A stretch of DNA of 64,000 nt from Leifsonia sp. 466MF (GTDB lineage: Bacteria; Actinomycetota; Actinomycetes; Actinomycetales; Microbacteriaceae), in NCBI RefSeq assembly GCF_900100265.1, contig NZ_LT629696.1, forward strand, positions 372,001-436,000. Reading direction: 5' to 3'. Every line of letters begins with the position of its first letter. Position 1 is the stretch's first letter. Of this stretch, positions 49,770-59,574 are shown one piece after another. Under the pieces are notes generated by a model. The model did no database searches and was not told where the DNA came from. It saw only the letters and a program-made list of their open reading frames with translations. The position numbers and the translations under genes were made by a program.

Positions 49770-49846
49770 TGGCGACCCTGACGGGACTTGAACCCGCGAC
49801 CTCCGCCGTGACAGGGCGGCACGCTAACCAACTGCGCTACAGGGCC
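49770..49846 (-). tRNA. tRNA-Asp (anticodon GTC)
   Basis: The 77-nt cloverleaf on the minus strand has acceptor GGCCCTG/CAGGGTC (one G-U pair), discriminator G, an encoded CCA and anticodon loop CTGTCAC with anticodon GTC. Confidence 0.97.
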
Positions 49847-49906
49847 TTAGTGTGTTGCTTTTTGAGTTATCTGGTGCTGATTAATACTAGTGGACACCGT
49901 TCGGCG

Positions 49907-49979
49907 TGACCCCAACGGGATTCGAACCCGTGCTACCGCCGTGAAAGGGCGGCGTCCTAGGCCGCTAAACGATGGGGCC
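49907..49979 (-). tRNA. tRNA-Glu (anticodon TTC)
   Basis: The 73-nt cloverleaf on the minus strand has acceptor GGCCCCA/TGGGGTC, discriminator A and anticodon loop CTTTCAC with anticodon TTC. The CCA end is not encoded, unlike in the other two tRNAs. Confidence 0.97.
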
Positions 49980-50330
49980 GGATTGTCTCGAATTGCTTCC
50001 GCTTTCCGATGACCACCGACGCATAAGCATACGGAAGTGCGACAGAGAATGCGAATCGGGTTCGGATCCCGGGCGGGTCGGCGCCCGGCGGCCCGTTGCC
50101 GGTTCGCGCAACGCCACTCCGAAATCCGGGGATGGGGCGGAGCCGCGACATAGTCTGCGACCCAGGCGGTCCCCCCGGCCGCTCGTGCGGACGCACGCCG
50201 ACCCCCATCGTTCCGGCCTCCGACCGGGCCGGAAAATCGCCATGTTGATAGAGTGACGCATGTTGACAGTGGGGCGCGTGTGACTCGCGTGACGGACGTC
50301 GACGCAGAAGTGAGCGGGCCGAGAAACACC
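49980..50330. other. Intergenic region before cell-wall hydrolase genes
   Basis: This stretch holds the promoter region of tRNA-Glu (minus strand) and of the hydrolase operon (plus strand). TTGACA at 50263-50268 and TAGAGT at 50249-50254 are possible promoter pieces. I see no gene, although GTG codons at 50253 and 50280 are in frame with the M23 protein. Confidence 0.5.
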
Positions 50331-51617
50331 ATGAGACGCGAAACGACCAGCCGAACGGTTCCCCCGACCACCCGCGGTTCACGCCGCCGGGCGGTCATCG
50401 GTGCCCGCGCGACGCGAGCGATCGCGGCCCTGATCGTCGGCGTGGTGGCCTCGGTCGGCGCCGTCTCCGCCCCGGCGTACGCGGACAACTACCCCAGCTG
50501 GCAGGACGTCCAGGCCGCGAAGGCCAACGAGTCCGCCGCTTCCGCGCAGGTCAATCGCATCAACGGCCTCATCGCCCAGCTCAAGCAGGAGGTGGCCGAC
50601 ACTCAGGCGGCCGCGGTGAAGCGCGGCGAGGAGCTCGAGGTCGCCCAGGCGAACTTCGATCAGGCGGCCATGAAGGCCCTCGACCTCGAGTCGCAGGCCG
50701 CTGCCAGTCAGAAGAAGGCGGATGACGCGAGCGCCCAGGCTGGCAAGCTCGCCGCCCAGCTCTACCGCACCGGTGGCCGGAATCTGACCGCCAACCTGTT
50801 CCTCTCCGGCAACAACGCGACCTCCAAGAGCCCGGAGCAGCTCCTCTCCGACCTCGGCAGCATGTCGAAGCTGGTGGAGCAGTCCAACAAGGTCTACGCC
50901 GACGCCAAGGCCGCGCAGAACACGGCGAAGTCGCTGTCCGACCAGGCGGTCGTCGCCAAGGCCGACCGCGAGCGCCTCCGCGTCGTCGCCGAGGCGGCGA
51001 TGCAGGCAGCGATCGAGGCGGCGAAGGCGGCGCAGGACAAGCTCGCCGAGCAGCAGAAGCAGATCGTCGTCATGCAGGCGCAACTCGCGGCGCTGAAGGA
51101 TGCGACCGCCAAGACCGTCGCCGGCTACGAAGCCGGTGTCGCGGCGGCCGCCGCTGCTGCTGCGGCCCGCGGCTCGGGTGGCCTCCCGGGCGGCTACGTC
51201 GGACCGCAGGGCTGGGCCGTGCCCGCCGCCGGCCCGATCACCGACGGCTTCGGCGCACGCCCTTCGCCGGGCGGGGTCGGCAGCACCTACCACCTGGGCA
51301 TCGACATCGGCGCCTCCTGCAACGCGCCCATCTACGCGGCTCACGACGGCACCGTCGTCTACGCCGGACCGAACGGCTCGTACGGCAACTTCGTCCTCAT
51401 CGACAACGGCGGGGGCATCCAGACGGGCTACGCCCACATCCGCAACGGCGGCATCCTCGTCGGCATCGGCCAGCAGGTCGGCGCCGGCCAGCCCATCGCC
51501 CGCGTCGGCACCACCGGTGCCTCCACCGGCTGCCACCTCCACTACGAGGTCCGCGTCGGCGGCGAGAAGATCGATGGGATCCCGTTCATGAGAGATCGGC
51601 AGGCACCCCTTGGCTAA
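50331..51617 (+). CDS. M23-family peptidoglycan peptidase with coiled coil
   Basis: The 428-residue exported protein has a signal peptide (~1-55) with likely cleavage after SAPAYA. A PcsB/EnvC-like coiled coil follows (~60-290; YPSWQDVQAAKANES, MSKLVEQSNKVYADAKAAQN). The C-terminal LytM/M23 domain (~325-420) has the zinc ligands HLGIDIG (HxxxD) and CHLHYEV (HxH). It hydrolyses peptide cross-links in the cell wall. The start at 50331 is the best guess; in-frame GTGs at 50253 and 50280 would lengthen the n-region. The stop overlaps the TTG start of the paralogous NlpC/P60 gene by 8 nt. Confidence 0.88.
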   Translation: MRRETTSRTVPPTTRGSRRRAVIGARATRAIAALIVGVVASVGAVSAPAYADNYPSWQDVQAAKANESAASAQVNRINGLIAQLKQEVADTQAAAVKRGEELEVAQANFDQAAMKALDLESQAAASQKKADDASAQAGKLAAQLYRTGGRNLTANLFLSGNNATSKSPEQLLSDLGSMSKLVEQSNKVYADAKAAQNTAKSLSDQAVVAKADRERLRVVAEAAMQAAIEAAKAAQDKLAEQQKQIVVMQAQLAALKDATAKTVAGYEAGVAAAAAAAAARGSGGLPGGYVGPQGWAVPAAGPITDGFGARPSPGGVGSTYHLGIDIGASCNAPIYAAHDGTVVYAGPNGSYGNFVLIDNGGGIQTGYAHIRNGGILVGIGQQVGAGQPIARVGTTGASTGCHLHYEVRVGGEKIDGIPFMRDRQAPLG

Positions 51618-52890
51618 CGAGAACGAGAAGAGCAGCCGCGTCCGCCCCGGCCTCGCCATCGGCGCGGGGGTCATGGGTGCGGTCACGGCATCCATCGGCA
51701 TCGTCGCCCCAGCGCAGGCGGTCGACTACCCGTCGTGGAACGACGTCCAGCAGGCGAAGAACAACGTGGCCAACCAACAGGCGATGATCGACAACATCAC
51801 GTCGCTGATCGGCAACCTCCAGTCGAGTGTGGATGCGGCCCGCATCGCCTCGGAGAAGGCGGCGGAGGCCTACTTCCAGGCCAAGGACGCCCTCGACGCG
51901 GCGACCGCCAACGCCGCCGACCTGGAGAAGCAGGCGGGAGCCGCGGCCGAGAAGGCCAAGACCTCCAAGATGCGCGCCGGCCTTCTGGCGTCGCACCTGG
52001 CGAAGTCCGGCGGCGGCGACGTCACCACGGACCTCATGCTCAAGGGCGGCGGATCCGGCGACGCCGCCGACAAGCTCCTGTTCCAGCTCGGGACGATGAG
52101 CAAGCTCACCGAGCAGTCGAAGGCCGTCTACGAGCAGGCGACGAAGGACAAGAACACCGCCGACGCGCTGACCGCTCAGGCGAAGTCGGCCAAGACGGAG
52201 CGCGAGTCGCTGGCCGACGAAGCCGACAAGGCTCTGGCTGCGGCTCAGGATGCGCAGGCCAAGGCGCAGGCGGCCCTCGCCACCCAGCAGCAGAAGTCGA
52301 CCGAGCTCGTCGCCCAGCTCGCGACGCTCAAGAACACCTCGGCGCAGACCGAGGCCGCGTACCTGCAGGGCGAGCAGATCAAGGCTCAGCAGGAGGCCGC
52401 TCGGCGGGCTGCTGCCGCGGCGGCAGCGGCCGCGGCGGCAGCGAACCAGCCCTCATCGGGTGGTGCAGCGCCGGCGGGCGGCGGTGGGGGAGCGGCCCCT
52501 GCGGCACCGAACGGCAACGTCGTCGACACCGCGATCGCATACGCCAGCGCCCAGCTCGGCAAGCCCTACATCTTCGGCGGCGAAGGCCCCACCGGATACG
52601 ACTGCTCCGGGCTGACGATGAAGGCGTATGCCTACGCCGGCGTCTACATCGGCTCCCACTCCGTGAACAACCAGTACTACACGGCCGCCGATAGGGGCCA
52701 GCTGGTCTCGTACAGCGCCAAGCAGGCGGGCGACCTGATCTTCTGGGGCGACGGTCCCGGCGACTTCTACCACGTCGGCATCTACATCGGCGGCGGCATG
52801 ATGATCGCCGCTCCGACCGAGGGCGACGTCGTCAAGGTCCAGTCCGTCTGGGGTTCCCCCTGGCGCCTCGTGGCCCGTCCCAGCGCCTAG
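51610..52890 (+). CDS. NlpC/P60 cell-wall hydrolase with coiled coil
   Basis: The 426-residue exported protein has signal peptide ~1-35 (AGVMGAVTASIGIVAPAQA). A coiled coil (~40-270) mirrors that of the upstream M23 protein (YPSWNDVQQAKNNV, MSKLTEQSKAVYEQATK). An Ala/Gly/Pro linker follows. The NlpC/P60 domain (~305-426) has catalytic Cys in YDCSGLTMKA and His in YHVGIYIG. It cleaves the D-Glu-diamino-acid bond, like RipA/RipC proteins in daughter-cell separation. The rare TTG start overlaps the upstream stop, so translation is coupled and the ratio of the two enzymes probably fixed. Confidence 0.9.
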   Translation: MANENEKSSRVRPGLAIGAGVMGAVTASIGIVAPAQAVDYPSWNDVQQAKNNVANQQAMIDNITSLIGNLQSSVDAARIASEKAAEAYFQAKDALDAATANAADLEKQAGAAAEKAKTSKMRAGLLASHLAKSGGGDVTTDLMLKGGGSGDAADKLLFQLGTMSKLTEQSKAVYEQATKDKNTADALTAQAKSAKTERESLADEADKALAAAQDAQAKAQAALATQQQKSTELVAQLATLKNTSAQTEAAYLQGEQIKAQQEAARRAAAAAAAAAAAANQPSSGGAAPAGGGGGAAPAAPNGNVVDTAIAYASAQLGKPYIFGGEGPTGYDCSGLTMKAYAYAGVYIGSHSVNNQYYTAADRGQLVSYSAKQAGDLIFWGDGPGDFYHVGIYIGGGMMIAAPTEGDVVKVQSVWGSPWRLVARPSA

Positions 52891-52914
52891 CCCCCACCGT
52901 CCGACCCAAGCAAA

Positions 52915-52971
52915 CAGCTCCGGAGTTTTTCGGCCTTTTTCCGTGGAAACGACCGAAAAACTCCGGAGCTG
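52915..52971. terminator. Bidirectional terminator between p60 and ppa
   Basis: Perfect 19-bp arms (52915-52933 and 52953-52971) each contain a run of five T or A, so both strands carry a T-rich stretch. A small inner hairpin, TTTCC/GGAAA, lies in the loop. Confidence 0.85.
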
Positions 52972-52987
52972 ATGGATTCGCTGAGGG

Positions 52988-53479
52988 TCAGTGGCCCTCG
53001 GCGGCGAGCTTCGCGATGGCCTTCTGGATGAGGCCGTCGGCCTCCGCGGCGTCGCCCCAGCCGTCGATGTTCACGAACTTGCCCGGCTCGAGGTCCTTGT
53101 AGCGGGCGAAGAAGTGCTCGATCTCCTTGCGGGTCTGCTCCGGGATGTCGTCGACGTCCTGGATGTGCTGCCAGCGCGGGTCCTTGTACGGCACCGCGAT
53201 GACCTTCGCGTCGCCGCCTGCTTCGTCGCTCATGTTGAGGACGCCCACCGGGCGGACCTTCACGCCGACCCCCGGGAACAGCGGGTACTCGAGCAGCACC
53301 AGGGCGTCAAGCGGGTCGCCGTCGTCGCCCAGCGTGTTCTCGAAGAAGCCGTAGTCGGTCGGGTAGACGAAGCTGGTGAACAGCACGCGGTCGAGGTACA
53401 CGCGACCCGTCTCGTGATCCACCTCGTACTTGTTGCGGCTCCCCTTCGGGATCTCGATGACGACGTCGTATTCGGCCAT
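52988..53479 (-). CDS. ppa: Inorganic pyrophosphatase
   Basis: The 163-residue family I enzyme has [45 protein letters not shown] with the metal-binding Asp triad, and [11 protein letters not shown]. It hydrolyses PPi to phosphate in the cytoplasm and drives biosynthetic reactions. The length is typical for bacteria. AAGGAG sits 7 nt before the ATG. It is divergent from tilS. Confidence 0.97.
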   Translation of the reverse strand: MAEYDVVIEIPKGSRNKYEVDHETGRVYLDRVLFTSFVYPTDYGFFENTLGDDGDPLDALVLLEYPLFPGVGVKVRPVGVLNMSDEAGGDAKVIAVPYKDPRWQHIQDVDDIPEQTRKEIEHFFARYKDLEPGKFVNIDGWGDAAEADGLIQKAIAKLAAEGH

Positions 53480-53511
53480 TCCGTACTCCTTAGCTCTCGG
53501 CAAAACCTGCA

Positions 53512-53524
53512 CTAACGTTACTGG
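53512..53524 (+). promoter_or_regulatory. Promoter of a leaderless tilS transcript (candidate)
   Basis: TAACGT at 53512-53517 is a good -10 match, and the ATG of tilS follows after 7 nt. The gene has no ribosome-binding site, which fits leaderless initiation. Confidence 0.45.
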
Positions 53525-54616
53525 ATGCACCTCGACGGATCGGAGGCCGGGCAGGCCTCGCCCGACCCGCAGCGCCGCCCGCGCCTGACCCCGCCGATCG
53601 CCGACGCGCGCCGCGCCGTCCGCGCCGCGCTCGCCGCGGCTGGGGCCCTGCCGGAGGTCGATCAGCACGACGACCACGGCCCCGAGCGGCCGGCGCCCCT
53701 GCGATCGGGAGCCCTCGTGCTCGTGGGTCTGAGCGGGGGAGCGGACTCGCTCGCGCTCGCCGCCGCGACCGCCTTCGAGGCGCCGAGGAACGGCTTCCGC
53801 GCCGGCGCCGTGATCGTCGACCACGGCCTCCAGCCGGGTTCGGATGCGGTGGCCGCGCGGGCAGCAGAGCAGGCGACCGCGCTCGGCCTCGAGCCGGTGC
53901 TGGTCGAACGGGTCGCCGTGGAGCGGGAGGGCGGCCCGGAGGGGGCGGCACGCGCTGCCCGCCACGCCGCGTTCGACCGGGCGATGGCCGCGACCGGCGC
54001 TGAGCGCATCCTGCTCGCCCACACTCTCGACGACCAGGCCGAGACGGTCCTGCTCGGTCTCGCGCGCGGTTCTGGTCCGTCGAGCCTGCAGGGGATGCTG
54101 CCCGACACTGGCCGCCTGCTGCGCCCGTTCCTCGGTCTCCGCCGCAGTGAGACGCGTGCGTTCTGCGCCGACAGCCGCCTGGAGCCCTGGGACGACCCGC
54201 ACAACGACGACCCCTCCTACACGCGCGTGCGCGTACGCGCGGAGGTCCTCCCGGTGATGGAGCGGGAGCTCGGCCCGGGTGTGGCCGAAGCCCTGGCGCG
54301 GACCGCCGAGCAGCTGCGCGAGGACGACGAGGCGCTCGACGGCCTGGCGCTGGAGTGGGCGCTCGAGCTGGTCAGCCAGACCGCCGACGGCGCGGTCGCG
54401 CTCGACGTCCGCGGGCTGGCGGTGGACCCGGCGGCGCTCCGCCAGCGGATCATCCGGCTGGTCGTCTCCGCGGAGTTCGGGGTGTCCCTCACACGTGCTC
54501 ACACCCTGGCGGTCGCGGCCCTCATCACCGACTGGCACGGGCAGGGGCCGGTCGACCTGCCAGGCGTTAGAGTGGTCAGGCAGAACGGGCTGCTCACGTT
54601 TCACCCCACCACGTAA
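53525..54616 (+). CDS. tilS: tRNA(Ile)-lysidine synthetase
   Basis: The 363-residue protein has the PP-loop SGGADS (70-75), [22 protein letters not shown] and [17 protein letters not shown], all TilS hallmarks. It converts C34 of the tRNA-Ile2 anticodon to lysidine using ATP and lysine, so that AUA is read. It is the first gene of the run tilS-hpt-ftsH, the usual order in actinobacteria. The N-terminal ~55 residues are an Ala/Pro-rich extension. Confidence 0.95.
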   Translation: MHLDGSEAGQASPDPQRRPRLTPPIADARRAVRAALAAAGALPEVDQHDDHGPERPAPLRSGALVLVGLSGGADSLALAAATAFEAPRNGFRAGAVIVDHGLQPGSDAVAARAAEQATALGLEPVLVERVAVEREGGPEGAARAARHAAFDRAMAATGAERILLAHTLDDQAETVLLGLARGSGPSSLQGMLPDTGRLLRPFLGLRRSETRAFCADSRLEPWDDPHNDDPSYTRVRVRAEVLPVMERELGPGVAEALARTAEQLREDDEALDGLALEWALELVSQTADGAVALDVRGLAVDPAALRQRIIRLVVSAEFGVSLTRAHTLAVAALITDWHGQGPVDLPGVRVVRQNGLLTFHPTT

Positions 54617-54632
54617 GGACAGCGCCTCCCCC

Positions 54633-55184
54633 ATGGAACTCACGGACGTTCAGAACGACCTGACCGAGATTCTGATCACCGAGGAGCAGATCCGCTCCCG
54701 CATCGCCGAGCTGGCACGGGAGGTGGAGCGGGACTACGCCGGCAAGGACGTCCTGCTGATCGGCGTCCTGAAGGGCGCGGTCATGGTGATGGCCGACCTG
54801 TCCCGTGAGCTCCGCATGCCCGTGACGATGGACTGGATGGCCGTCAGCTCCTACGGCAGCGGCACGCAGTCCAGCGGCGTCGTGCGCATCCTCAAAGACC
54901 TCGACACCGACCTGAGCGGCAAGACCGTCCTGATCGTCGAGGACATCATCGACTCGGGCCTCACGCTCTCGTGGCTGCTGTCGAACCTGCGCAGCCGCGG
55001 GCCCGAGTCCATCGAGATCTTCACGCTGCTGCGCAAGCCGGAGGCGGCGCGTGTCGAGATCGACGTCAAGTACGTCGGATTCGACATCCCGAACCAGTTC
55101 GTGGTCGGCTACGGCCTCGACTACGACGAGCGCTACCGCACCCTGCGCGGTGTCGGCATCCTGGCGCCCGCCGTCTACAGCTGA
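54633..55184 (+). CDS. hpt: Hypoxanthine phosphoribosyltransferase
   Basis: The 183-residue protein has the PRPP-binding motif [14 protein letters not shown] (102-109 core VEDIIDSG), [11 protein letters not shown] for the flexible loop and [12 protein letters not shown] for purine binding. It salvages hypoxanthine and guanine to IMP and GMP. It lies 16 bp after tilS, an order conserved from Bacillus to actinobacteria. Confidence 0.96.
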   Translation: MELTDVQNDLTEILITEEQIRSRIAELAREVERDYAGKDVLLIGVLKGAVMVMADLSRELRMPVTMDWMAVSSYGSGTQSSGVVRILKDLDTDLSGKTVLIVEDIIDSGLTLSWLLSNLRSRGPESIEIFTLLRKPEAARVEIDVKYVGFDIPNQFVVGYGLDYDERYRTLRGVGILAPAVYS

Positions 55185-55263
55185 CGCCAGCGGCCCGCGC
55201 GCAGACCGCCCAGAGCGAACACGCAGCCGACCCACAGCGCCCAGGCGGTACTGTGGTCGCACC

Positions 55264-57267
55264 ATGAACGTCAAGAAGATCTTCCGCGGCCCGATCCTGT
55301 ACGTCGTGCTGGCGATCATCATCGTCTGGATCGGCTCGAGCCTGATCACGATGTCGGGCTTCAAGAGCGTGTCGACGCAGAAAGGCCTGGAGTACCTCTC
55401 CCAGGACAAGGTGTCGAGCGCGAAGATCGTCGACGGTGAGAACCGTGTCGACCTGACGCTCAAGGAGCCGGACGGCAACCTGGGCAACCAGGTGCAGTTC
55501 TACTACGTCACCCCCCGCGGCGCCGACGTCGTGAAAGCGGTCGACGACGCGAACCTCCCCAAGGGCTACGACGACGAGGTCCCGCAGCCGAACTGGTTCG
55601 TCAACATCCTCGGCTTCCTCATCCCGGCTCTCCTCATCGGCGTGTTCTTCTGGATCATGATCTCCGGCATGCAGGGCGGCGGGAACAAGGTCATGCAGTT
55701 CGGCAAGTCGCGGGCGAAGCTCGTGACCAAGGAGACGCCGAAGGTCACCTTCGACGACGTCGCCGGGTCGGACGAGGCCATCGAAGAGCTGCAGGAGATC
55801 AAGGACTTCCTGAAGGAGCCGGCCAAGTTCCAGGCCGTCGGCGCCCGCATTCCGAAGGGCGTGCTGCTGTACGGCCCTCCCGGTACGGGCAAGACCCTGC
55901 TCGCCCGCGCCGTCGCGGGTGAGGCCGGTGTGCCCTTCTACTCGATCTCCGGTTCGGACTTCGTCGAGATGTTCGTCGGTGTCGGCGCCAGCCGTGTCCG
56001 CGACCTGTTCCAGCAGGCGAAGGAGAACTCGCCCGCCATCATCTTCATCGACGAGATCGACGCGGTCGGCCGCCACCGCGGCGCCGGCCTCGGCGGTGGG
56101 CACGACGAGCGCGAGCAGACGCTGAACCAGCTCCTGGTGGAGATGGACGGCTTCGACCCGAAGACCAACGTCATCCTGATCGCGGCGACCAACCGTCCCG
56201 ACATCCTCGACCCCGCACTCCTGCGTCCGGGCCGCTTCGACCGCCAGATCGGCGTGGATGCGCCCGACATGCTCGGCCGGAAGAAGATCCTCGAGGTCCA
56301 CGGTCGCGGCAAGCCCCTGGCGGCGTCGGTCGACCTCGAGGTGCTCGCCCGCAAGACGCCGGGCTTCACCGGCGCCGACCTGGCCAATGTCCTCAACGAG
56401 GCCGCGCTGCTCACCGCACGCTCGAACGCGCAGCTGATCGACAACCGCGCGCTCGACGAGGCCGTGGATCGCGTCATCGCCGGTCCGCAGAAGCGCACCC
56501 GGGTCATGAAAGACCAAGAGAAGCTCATCACGGCGTACCACGAGGGCGGACACGCGCTCGCCGCCGCGGCGATGCGCCACACCGACCCCGTGACGAAGAT
56601 CACCATCCTGCCGCGCGGCCGCGCCCTCGGCTACACGATGGTGCTCCCGCTGGAGGACAAGTACTCGGTCACCCGCAACGAGCTCCTCGACCAGCTCGCG
56701 TACGCCATGGGCGGCCGCGTCGCCGAGGAGATCGTGTTCCACGACCCGACCACTGGAGCCTCGAACGACATCGAGAAGGCGACCTCCATCGCCCGCAAGA
56801 TGGTCACCGAGTACGGCATGAGCGCTGACATCGGATCGGTCAAGCTGGGCCAGGCGAACGGCGAGATGTTCCTCGGCCGCGACATGGGCCACCAGCGCGA
56901 CTACTCCGAGCGGATCGCCGAGCGTGTCGACGCCGAGGTGCGCGCCCTCATCGAGAAGGCGCACGACGAGGCGTGGGAGGTGCTCAACGACAACCGCGCG
57001 GTCCTCGACCGCCTGGCCGCCGCGCTCCTCGAACACGAGACCCTCGACCACAACCAGATCGCCGAGATCTTCGCCGACGTGAAGAAGCTGCCCGAGCGCC
57101 CGCAGTGGCTCTCCAGCGACAAGCGCCCGATCTCGGACGTCCCGCCCATCCCGTTCCCCAAGGCCCCGATCGACGCGGGCGCGGTGGACGGCGGCGTCGA
57201 CTCCGAGCCGCCGGCGACGAAGCCGAAGCGTTCGCCCGCGATCAAGCCGCGCCCGGCGACCGCCTAG
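55264..57267 (+). CDS. ftsH: ATP-dependent membrane zinc protease FtsH
   Basis: The 667-residue protein has two N-terminal membrane helices (about 10-28 and 112-135) around a periplasmic domain. The AAA+ module has Walker A GPPGTGKT (204-211), Walker [12 protein letters not shown] and SRH arginines in RPGRFDRQI. The zinc protease site is HEGGH (426-430). It extracts and degrades membrane and short-lived cytoplasmic proteins. The tail (~630-667) is Pro/Lys-rich. It follows hpt by 79 bp and precedes the folate genes. Confidence 0.97.
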   Translation: MNVKKIFRGPILYVVLAIIIVWIGSSLITMSGFKSVSTQKGLEYLSQDKVSSAKIVDGENRVDLTLKEPDGNLGNQVQFYYVTPRGADVVKAVDDANLPKGYDDEVPQPNWFVNILGFLIPALLIGVFFWIMISGMQGGGNKVMQFGKSRAKLVTKETPKVTFDDVAGSDEAIEELQEIKDFLKEPAKFQAVGARIPKGVLLYGPPGTGKTLLARAVAGEAGVPFYSISGSDFVEMFVGVGASRVRDLFQQAKENSPAIIFIDEIDAVGRHRGAGLGGGHDEREQTLNQLLVEMDGFDPKTNVILIAATNRPDILDPALLRPGRFDRQIGVDAPDMLGRKKILEVHGRGKPLAASVDLEVLARKTPGFTGADLANVLNEAALLTARSNAQLIDNRALDEAVDRVIAGPQKRTRVMKDQEKLITAYHEGGHALAAAAMRHTDPVTKITILPRGRALGYTMVLPLEDKYSVTRNELLDQLAYAMGGRVAEEIVFHDPTTGASNDIEKATSIARKMVTEYGMSADIGSVKLGQANGEMFLGRDMGHQRDYSERIAERVDAEVRALIEKAHDEAWEVLNDNRAVLDRLAAALLEHETLDHNQIAEIFADVKKLPERPQWLSSDKRPISDVPPIPFPKAPIDAGAVDGGVDSEPPATKPKRSPAIKPRPATA

Positions 57268-57280
57268 GGCCGTCGCGCGC

Positions 57281-57859
57281 ATGAGCGGCATCGATCGTCC
57301 GCGCATCGAAGCGGCCGTCGCCGAGATCCTCGCCGCCATCGGCGAGGATCCGTCGCGTCCGGGCCTCGAGAGCACGCCGTCGCGTGTTGCGGACTCGTAC
57401 GCCGAGTTCTTCGCGGGGATCGGCCGGGATGCCGCTGCCGAGTTGGGTGAGCCGGTGCCGCTCGAACAGGGCCACCAGGCCGATACCGTGTTGCTGCGCG
57501 ACATCGAGTTCCGCTCCGTCTGCGAGCACCACCTGCTGCCCTTCCTCGGCGTCGCCCACGTCGCGTACCTGCCGGGAGACAGCGTCATCGGGCTGGGACG
57601 CATCCCGCGCGCGATCGAGACGCTCGCGTCGCGTCCGCAGATCCAGGAGCGCCTGACAGAGCAGATCGCCGACACGATCGAGCAGGGCGCTGCCGCACGC
57701 GGTGTGCTCGTCGTGCTCGATGCAGCGCACTCCTGCGTCACGACCCGTGGCGCCCGGCAGTCAGGCAGCACGACCGTGACCGTCGCCGCCCGTGGGGCGT
57801 ACACCGACCCCGTGGTGCGGGCCGAGCTCATCGCGTTGATCGGACGCGGCGTCAAGTGA
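57281..57859 (+). CDS. folE: GTP cyclohydrolase I
   Basis: The 192-residue enzyme has the zinc site CEHHLLPF plus the later Cys in HSCVTTRG, along with IGLGRIPRAIE. It converts GTP to dihydroneopterin triphosphate, the first step of tetrahydrofolate synthesis. It begins 13 bp after ftsH, and its stop overlaps the GTG of folP by 4 nt. Confidence 0.97.
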   Translation: MSGIDRPRIEAAVAEILAAIGEDPSRPGLESTPSRVADSYAEFFAGIGRDAAAELGEPVPLEQGHQADTVLLRDIEFRSVCEHHLLPFLGVAHVAYLPGDSVIGLGRIPRAIETLASRPQIQERLTEQIADTIEQGAAARGVLVVLDAAHSCVTTRGARQSGSTTVTVAARGAYTDPVVRAELIALIGRGVK

Positions 57860-58659
57860 CCCTCATCATGGGCGTCCTCAACGTGACGCCGGACTCGTTC
57901 AGCGACGGCGGGCTCTGGCTGGAGCCCGACGCCGCCATCGCGCACGGCCTCGACCTGGTCGCCCAGGGCGCCGACATGGTCGACGTCGGCGGCGAGTCGA
58001 CCCGGCCCGGCGCCGCGAGCGTCGACCCGGTCGACGAGCAGGCCCGCGTCGTCCCCGTGATCCGCGAGCTGGCCTCCCGCGGGGTGACGGTCAGCGTCGA
58101 CACCCTCAACGCGTCCACCGCACGGGCCGCGGTCGAGGCGGGCGCGGCGATCATCAACGACGTCTCGGGCGGCCTCGCCGACGAGCGGATGCCGGACGTC
58201 GTGCTCGAGACGGGCGCCCAGTACGTCGCGATGCATTGGCGCGGCCGGCTCGACGCGGCCGACTCGCGGGCCGTCTACGAGCACACGGTGGCGGAGGTCC
58301 GGGCGGAGCTCTCCGCGCGCGTCACCGACCTGGTGCGGCGCGGCATCGACCCGGCCAAGCTCATCCTCGACCCCGGCCTCGGCTTCTCGAAGAACGCACG
58401 GCACAACTGGCAGGTCCTCGCCGGGCTGCACGAGATCGAGACGCTGGGGTACCCGGTGCTGATCGGTGCATCCCGCAAACGGTTCCTGGGGGCGTTGCTG
58501 CCGGAGGGGGCGCCGGCGGAGGCGCGCGACGCCCCGACGGCCGTCATCTCGGCGCTGGCCGCGCAGGCGGGCGCGTGGGCCGTCCGTGTCCACGATGTTC
58601 CGTCGACGCGGATCGCCCTCGACGTGGTGCGGGCATGGCAAGCTGGACGCGATGAGTAG
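57856..58659 (+). CDS. folP: Dihydropteroate synthase
   Basis: The 267-residue TIM barrel has the signature IMGVLNVTPDSFSDGG, DVGGESTRPGA, INDVSGG, LDPGLGFSKNARHNWQ and the IGASRKRF end motif. It joins p-aminobenzoate to hydroxymethyl-dihydropterin diphosphate and is the sulfonamide target. It starts with GTG on the folE stop. Its last 8 nt overlap the folB start. Confidence 0.97.
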   Translation: MTLIMGVLNVTPDSFSDGGLWLEPDAAIAHGLDLVAQGADMVDVGGESTRPGAASVDPVDEQARVVPVIRELASRGVTVSVDTLNASTARAAVEAGAAIINDVSGGLADERMPDVVLETGAQYVAMHWRGRLDAADSRAVYEHTVAEVRAELSARVTDLVRRGIDPAKLILDPGLGFSKNARHNWQVLAGLHEIETLGYPVLIGASRKRFLGALLPEGAPAEARDAPTAVISALAAQAGAWAVRVHDVPSTRIALDVVRAWQAGRDE

Positions 58660-59035
58660 CATCCAGCCGCGGCCCGCCGACTCGATCATCCTGACCGGTC
58701 TGCGCGTCCGCGCCAACCACGGAGTGTTCGACTTCGAGCGCGCCGACGGGCAGGACTTCGTCGTCGACGTCACGGCCTGGCTCGACCTCTCGGTCGCGGC
58801 GGCCGGTGACGACCTCGCATCGACCGTCCACTACGGCGAGCTCGCCGAAGAAGTGGTGGCGGCCGTCGAGCGGGACCCCGTCGATCTCATCGAGACCGTC
58901 GCCGAGCGGGTCGCCACGACCGTGCTGGCGCACGAGCCGGTGGATGTCGTCGAGGTGACCGTCCACAAGCCGCAGGCGCCGATCAGCGTGCCGTTCGGGG
59001 ATGTCGCCGTGCGCATCACGCGGGGGCGCGCATGA
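58652..59035 (+). CDS. folB: Dihydroneopterin aldolase
   Basis: The 127-residue protein has LRVRANHGVFDFERADGQDFVVDV, with the active-site Tyr/Glu region, and VEVTVHKPQAPISVPFGDVAV with the conserved HKP. It cleaves dihydroneopterin to hydroxymethyl-dihydropterin and glycolaldehyde. It overlaps folP by 8 nt and folK by 4 nt. Confidence 0.95.
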   Translation: MSSIQPRPADSIILTGLRVRANHGVFDFERADGQDFVVDVTAWLDLSVAAAGDDLASTVHYGELAEEVVAAVERDPVDLIETVAERVATTVLAHEPVDVVEVTVHKPQAPISVPFGDVAVRITRGRA

Positions 59036-59574
59036 ACGCCGCGCCGCTGGGGAAGCCGGTCCGCATGCGGGTCGGCGTTCCGGCCGTGCTCGCGTTCGGG
59101 AGCAACCTCGGCGACCGCGCCGGCACCATCCATGCGGCCGTTGATGCGCTGCGCGAGGAGGCCGGGGTCGATGTGCAGTCGGTCTCGCGGCTGTACGAGA
59201 CGCCCGCGCTGAAGCCCGACGGGATCGACGCGGAGGCGCCCGCCTACCTCAACGCGGTGGCGCTCGTCCGCACCCTGCTCGATCCGCTCGCGCTGCTCGG
59301 CGTCGTCAACAGCGTCGAGGACCGGCTGGGCCGCGTCCGCGAGGAGCATTGGGGCGACCGCACCATCGATATCGACATCGTCGACTACGACGGGATGGTG
59401 TCCGACGACGACCCGCGCATCGTGCTGCCGCATCCGCGGGCACACGAGCGTGCCTTCGTCCTCGTGCCGTGGCTCGACGTCGACCCGGATGCCCGGCTTA
59501 CCGGCTTCGGATCGGTCGCCGAGCTCGCCGCTCGCGCCACCGATCCCGTCCGTCTCTGGGAGGGCCGCTCGTGA
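59032..59574 (+). CDS. folK: HPPK, hydroxymethyl-dihydropterin pyrophosphokinase
   Basis: The 180-residue enzyme has LAFGSNLGDRAGTI, SRLYETPAL and the long signature RVREEHWGDRTIDIDIVDYDG, then LPHPRAHERAFVLVPW. It transfers pyrophosphate from ATP to hydroxymethyl-dihydropterin for FolP. It is fused in neither direction and overlaps both neighbours by 4 nt. Confidence 0.96.
   Translation: MNAAPLGKPVRMRVGVPAVLAFGSNLGDRAGTIHAAVDALREEAGVDVQSVSRLYETPALKPDGIDAEAPAYLNAVALVRTLLDPLALLGVVNSVEDRLGRVREEHWGDRTIDIDIVDYDGMVSDDDPRIVLPHPRAHERAFVLVPWLDVDPDARLTGFGSVAELAARATDPVRLWEGRS

Noticed and set aside
49634..49979. tRNA cluster as an attachment site for a mobile element
   Set aside because: No integrase, no direct repeat of a tRNA 3' end and no foreign block next to it were seen.
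50253..50330. Earlier GTG starts for the M23 peptidase
   Set aside because: They would add a long polar stretch before the signal peptide. ATG 50331 gives a more normal exported protein, though this is not certain.
55066..58773. Minus-strand open frame of ~1200 codons opposite ftsH and fol genes
   Set aside because: Antisense shadow of highly conserved housekeeping genes.
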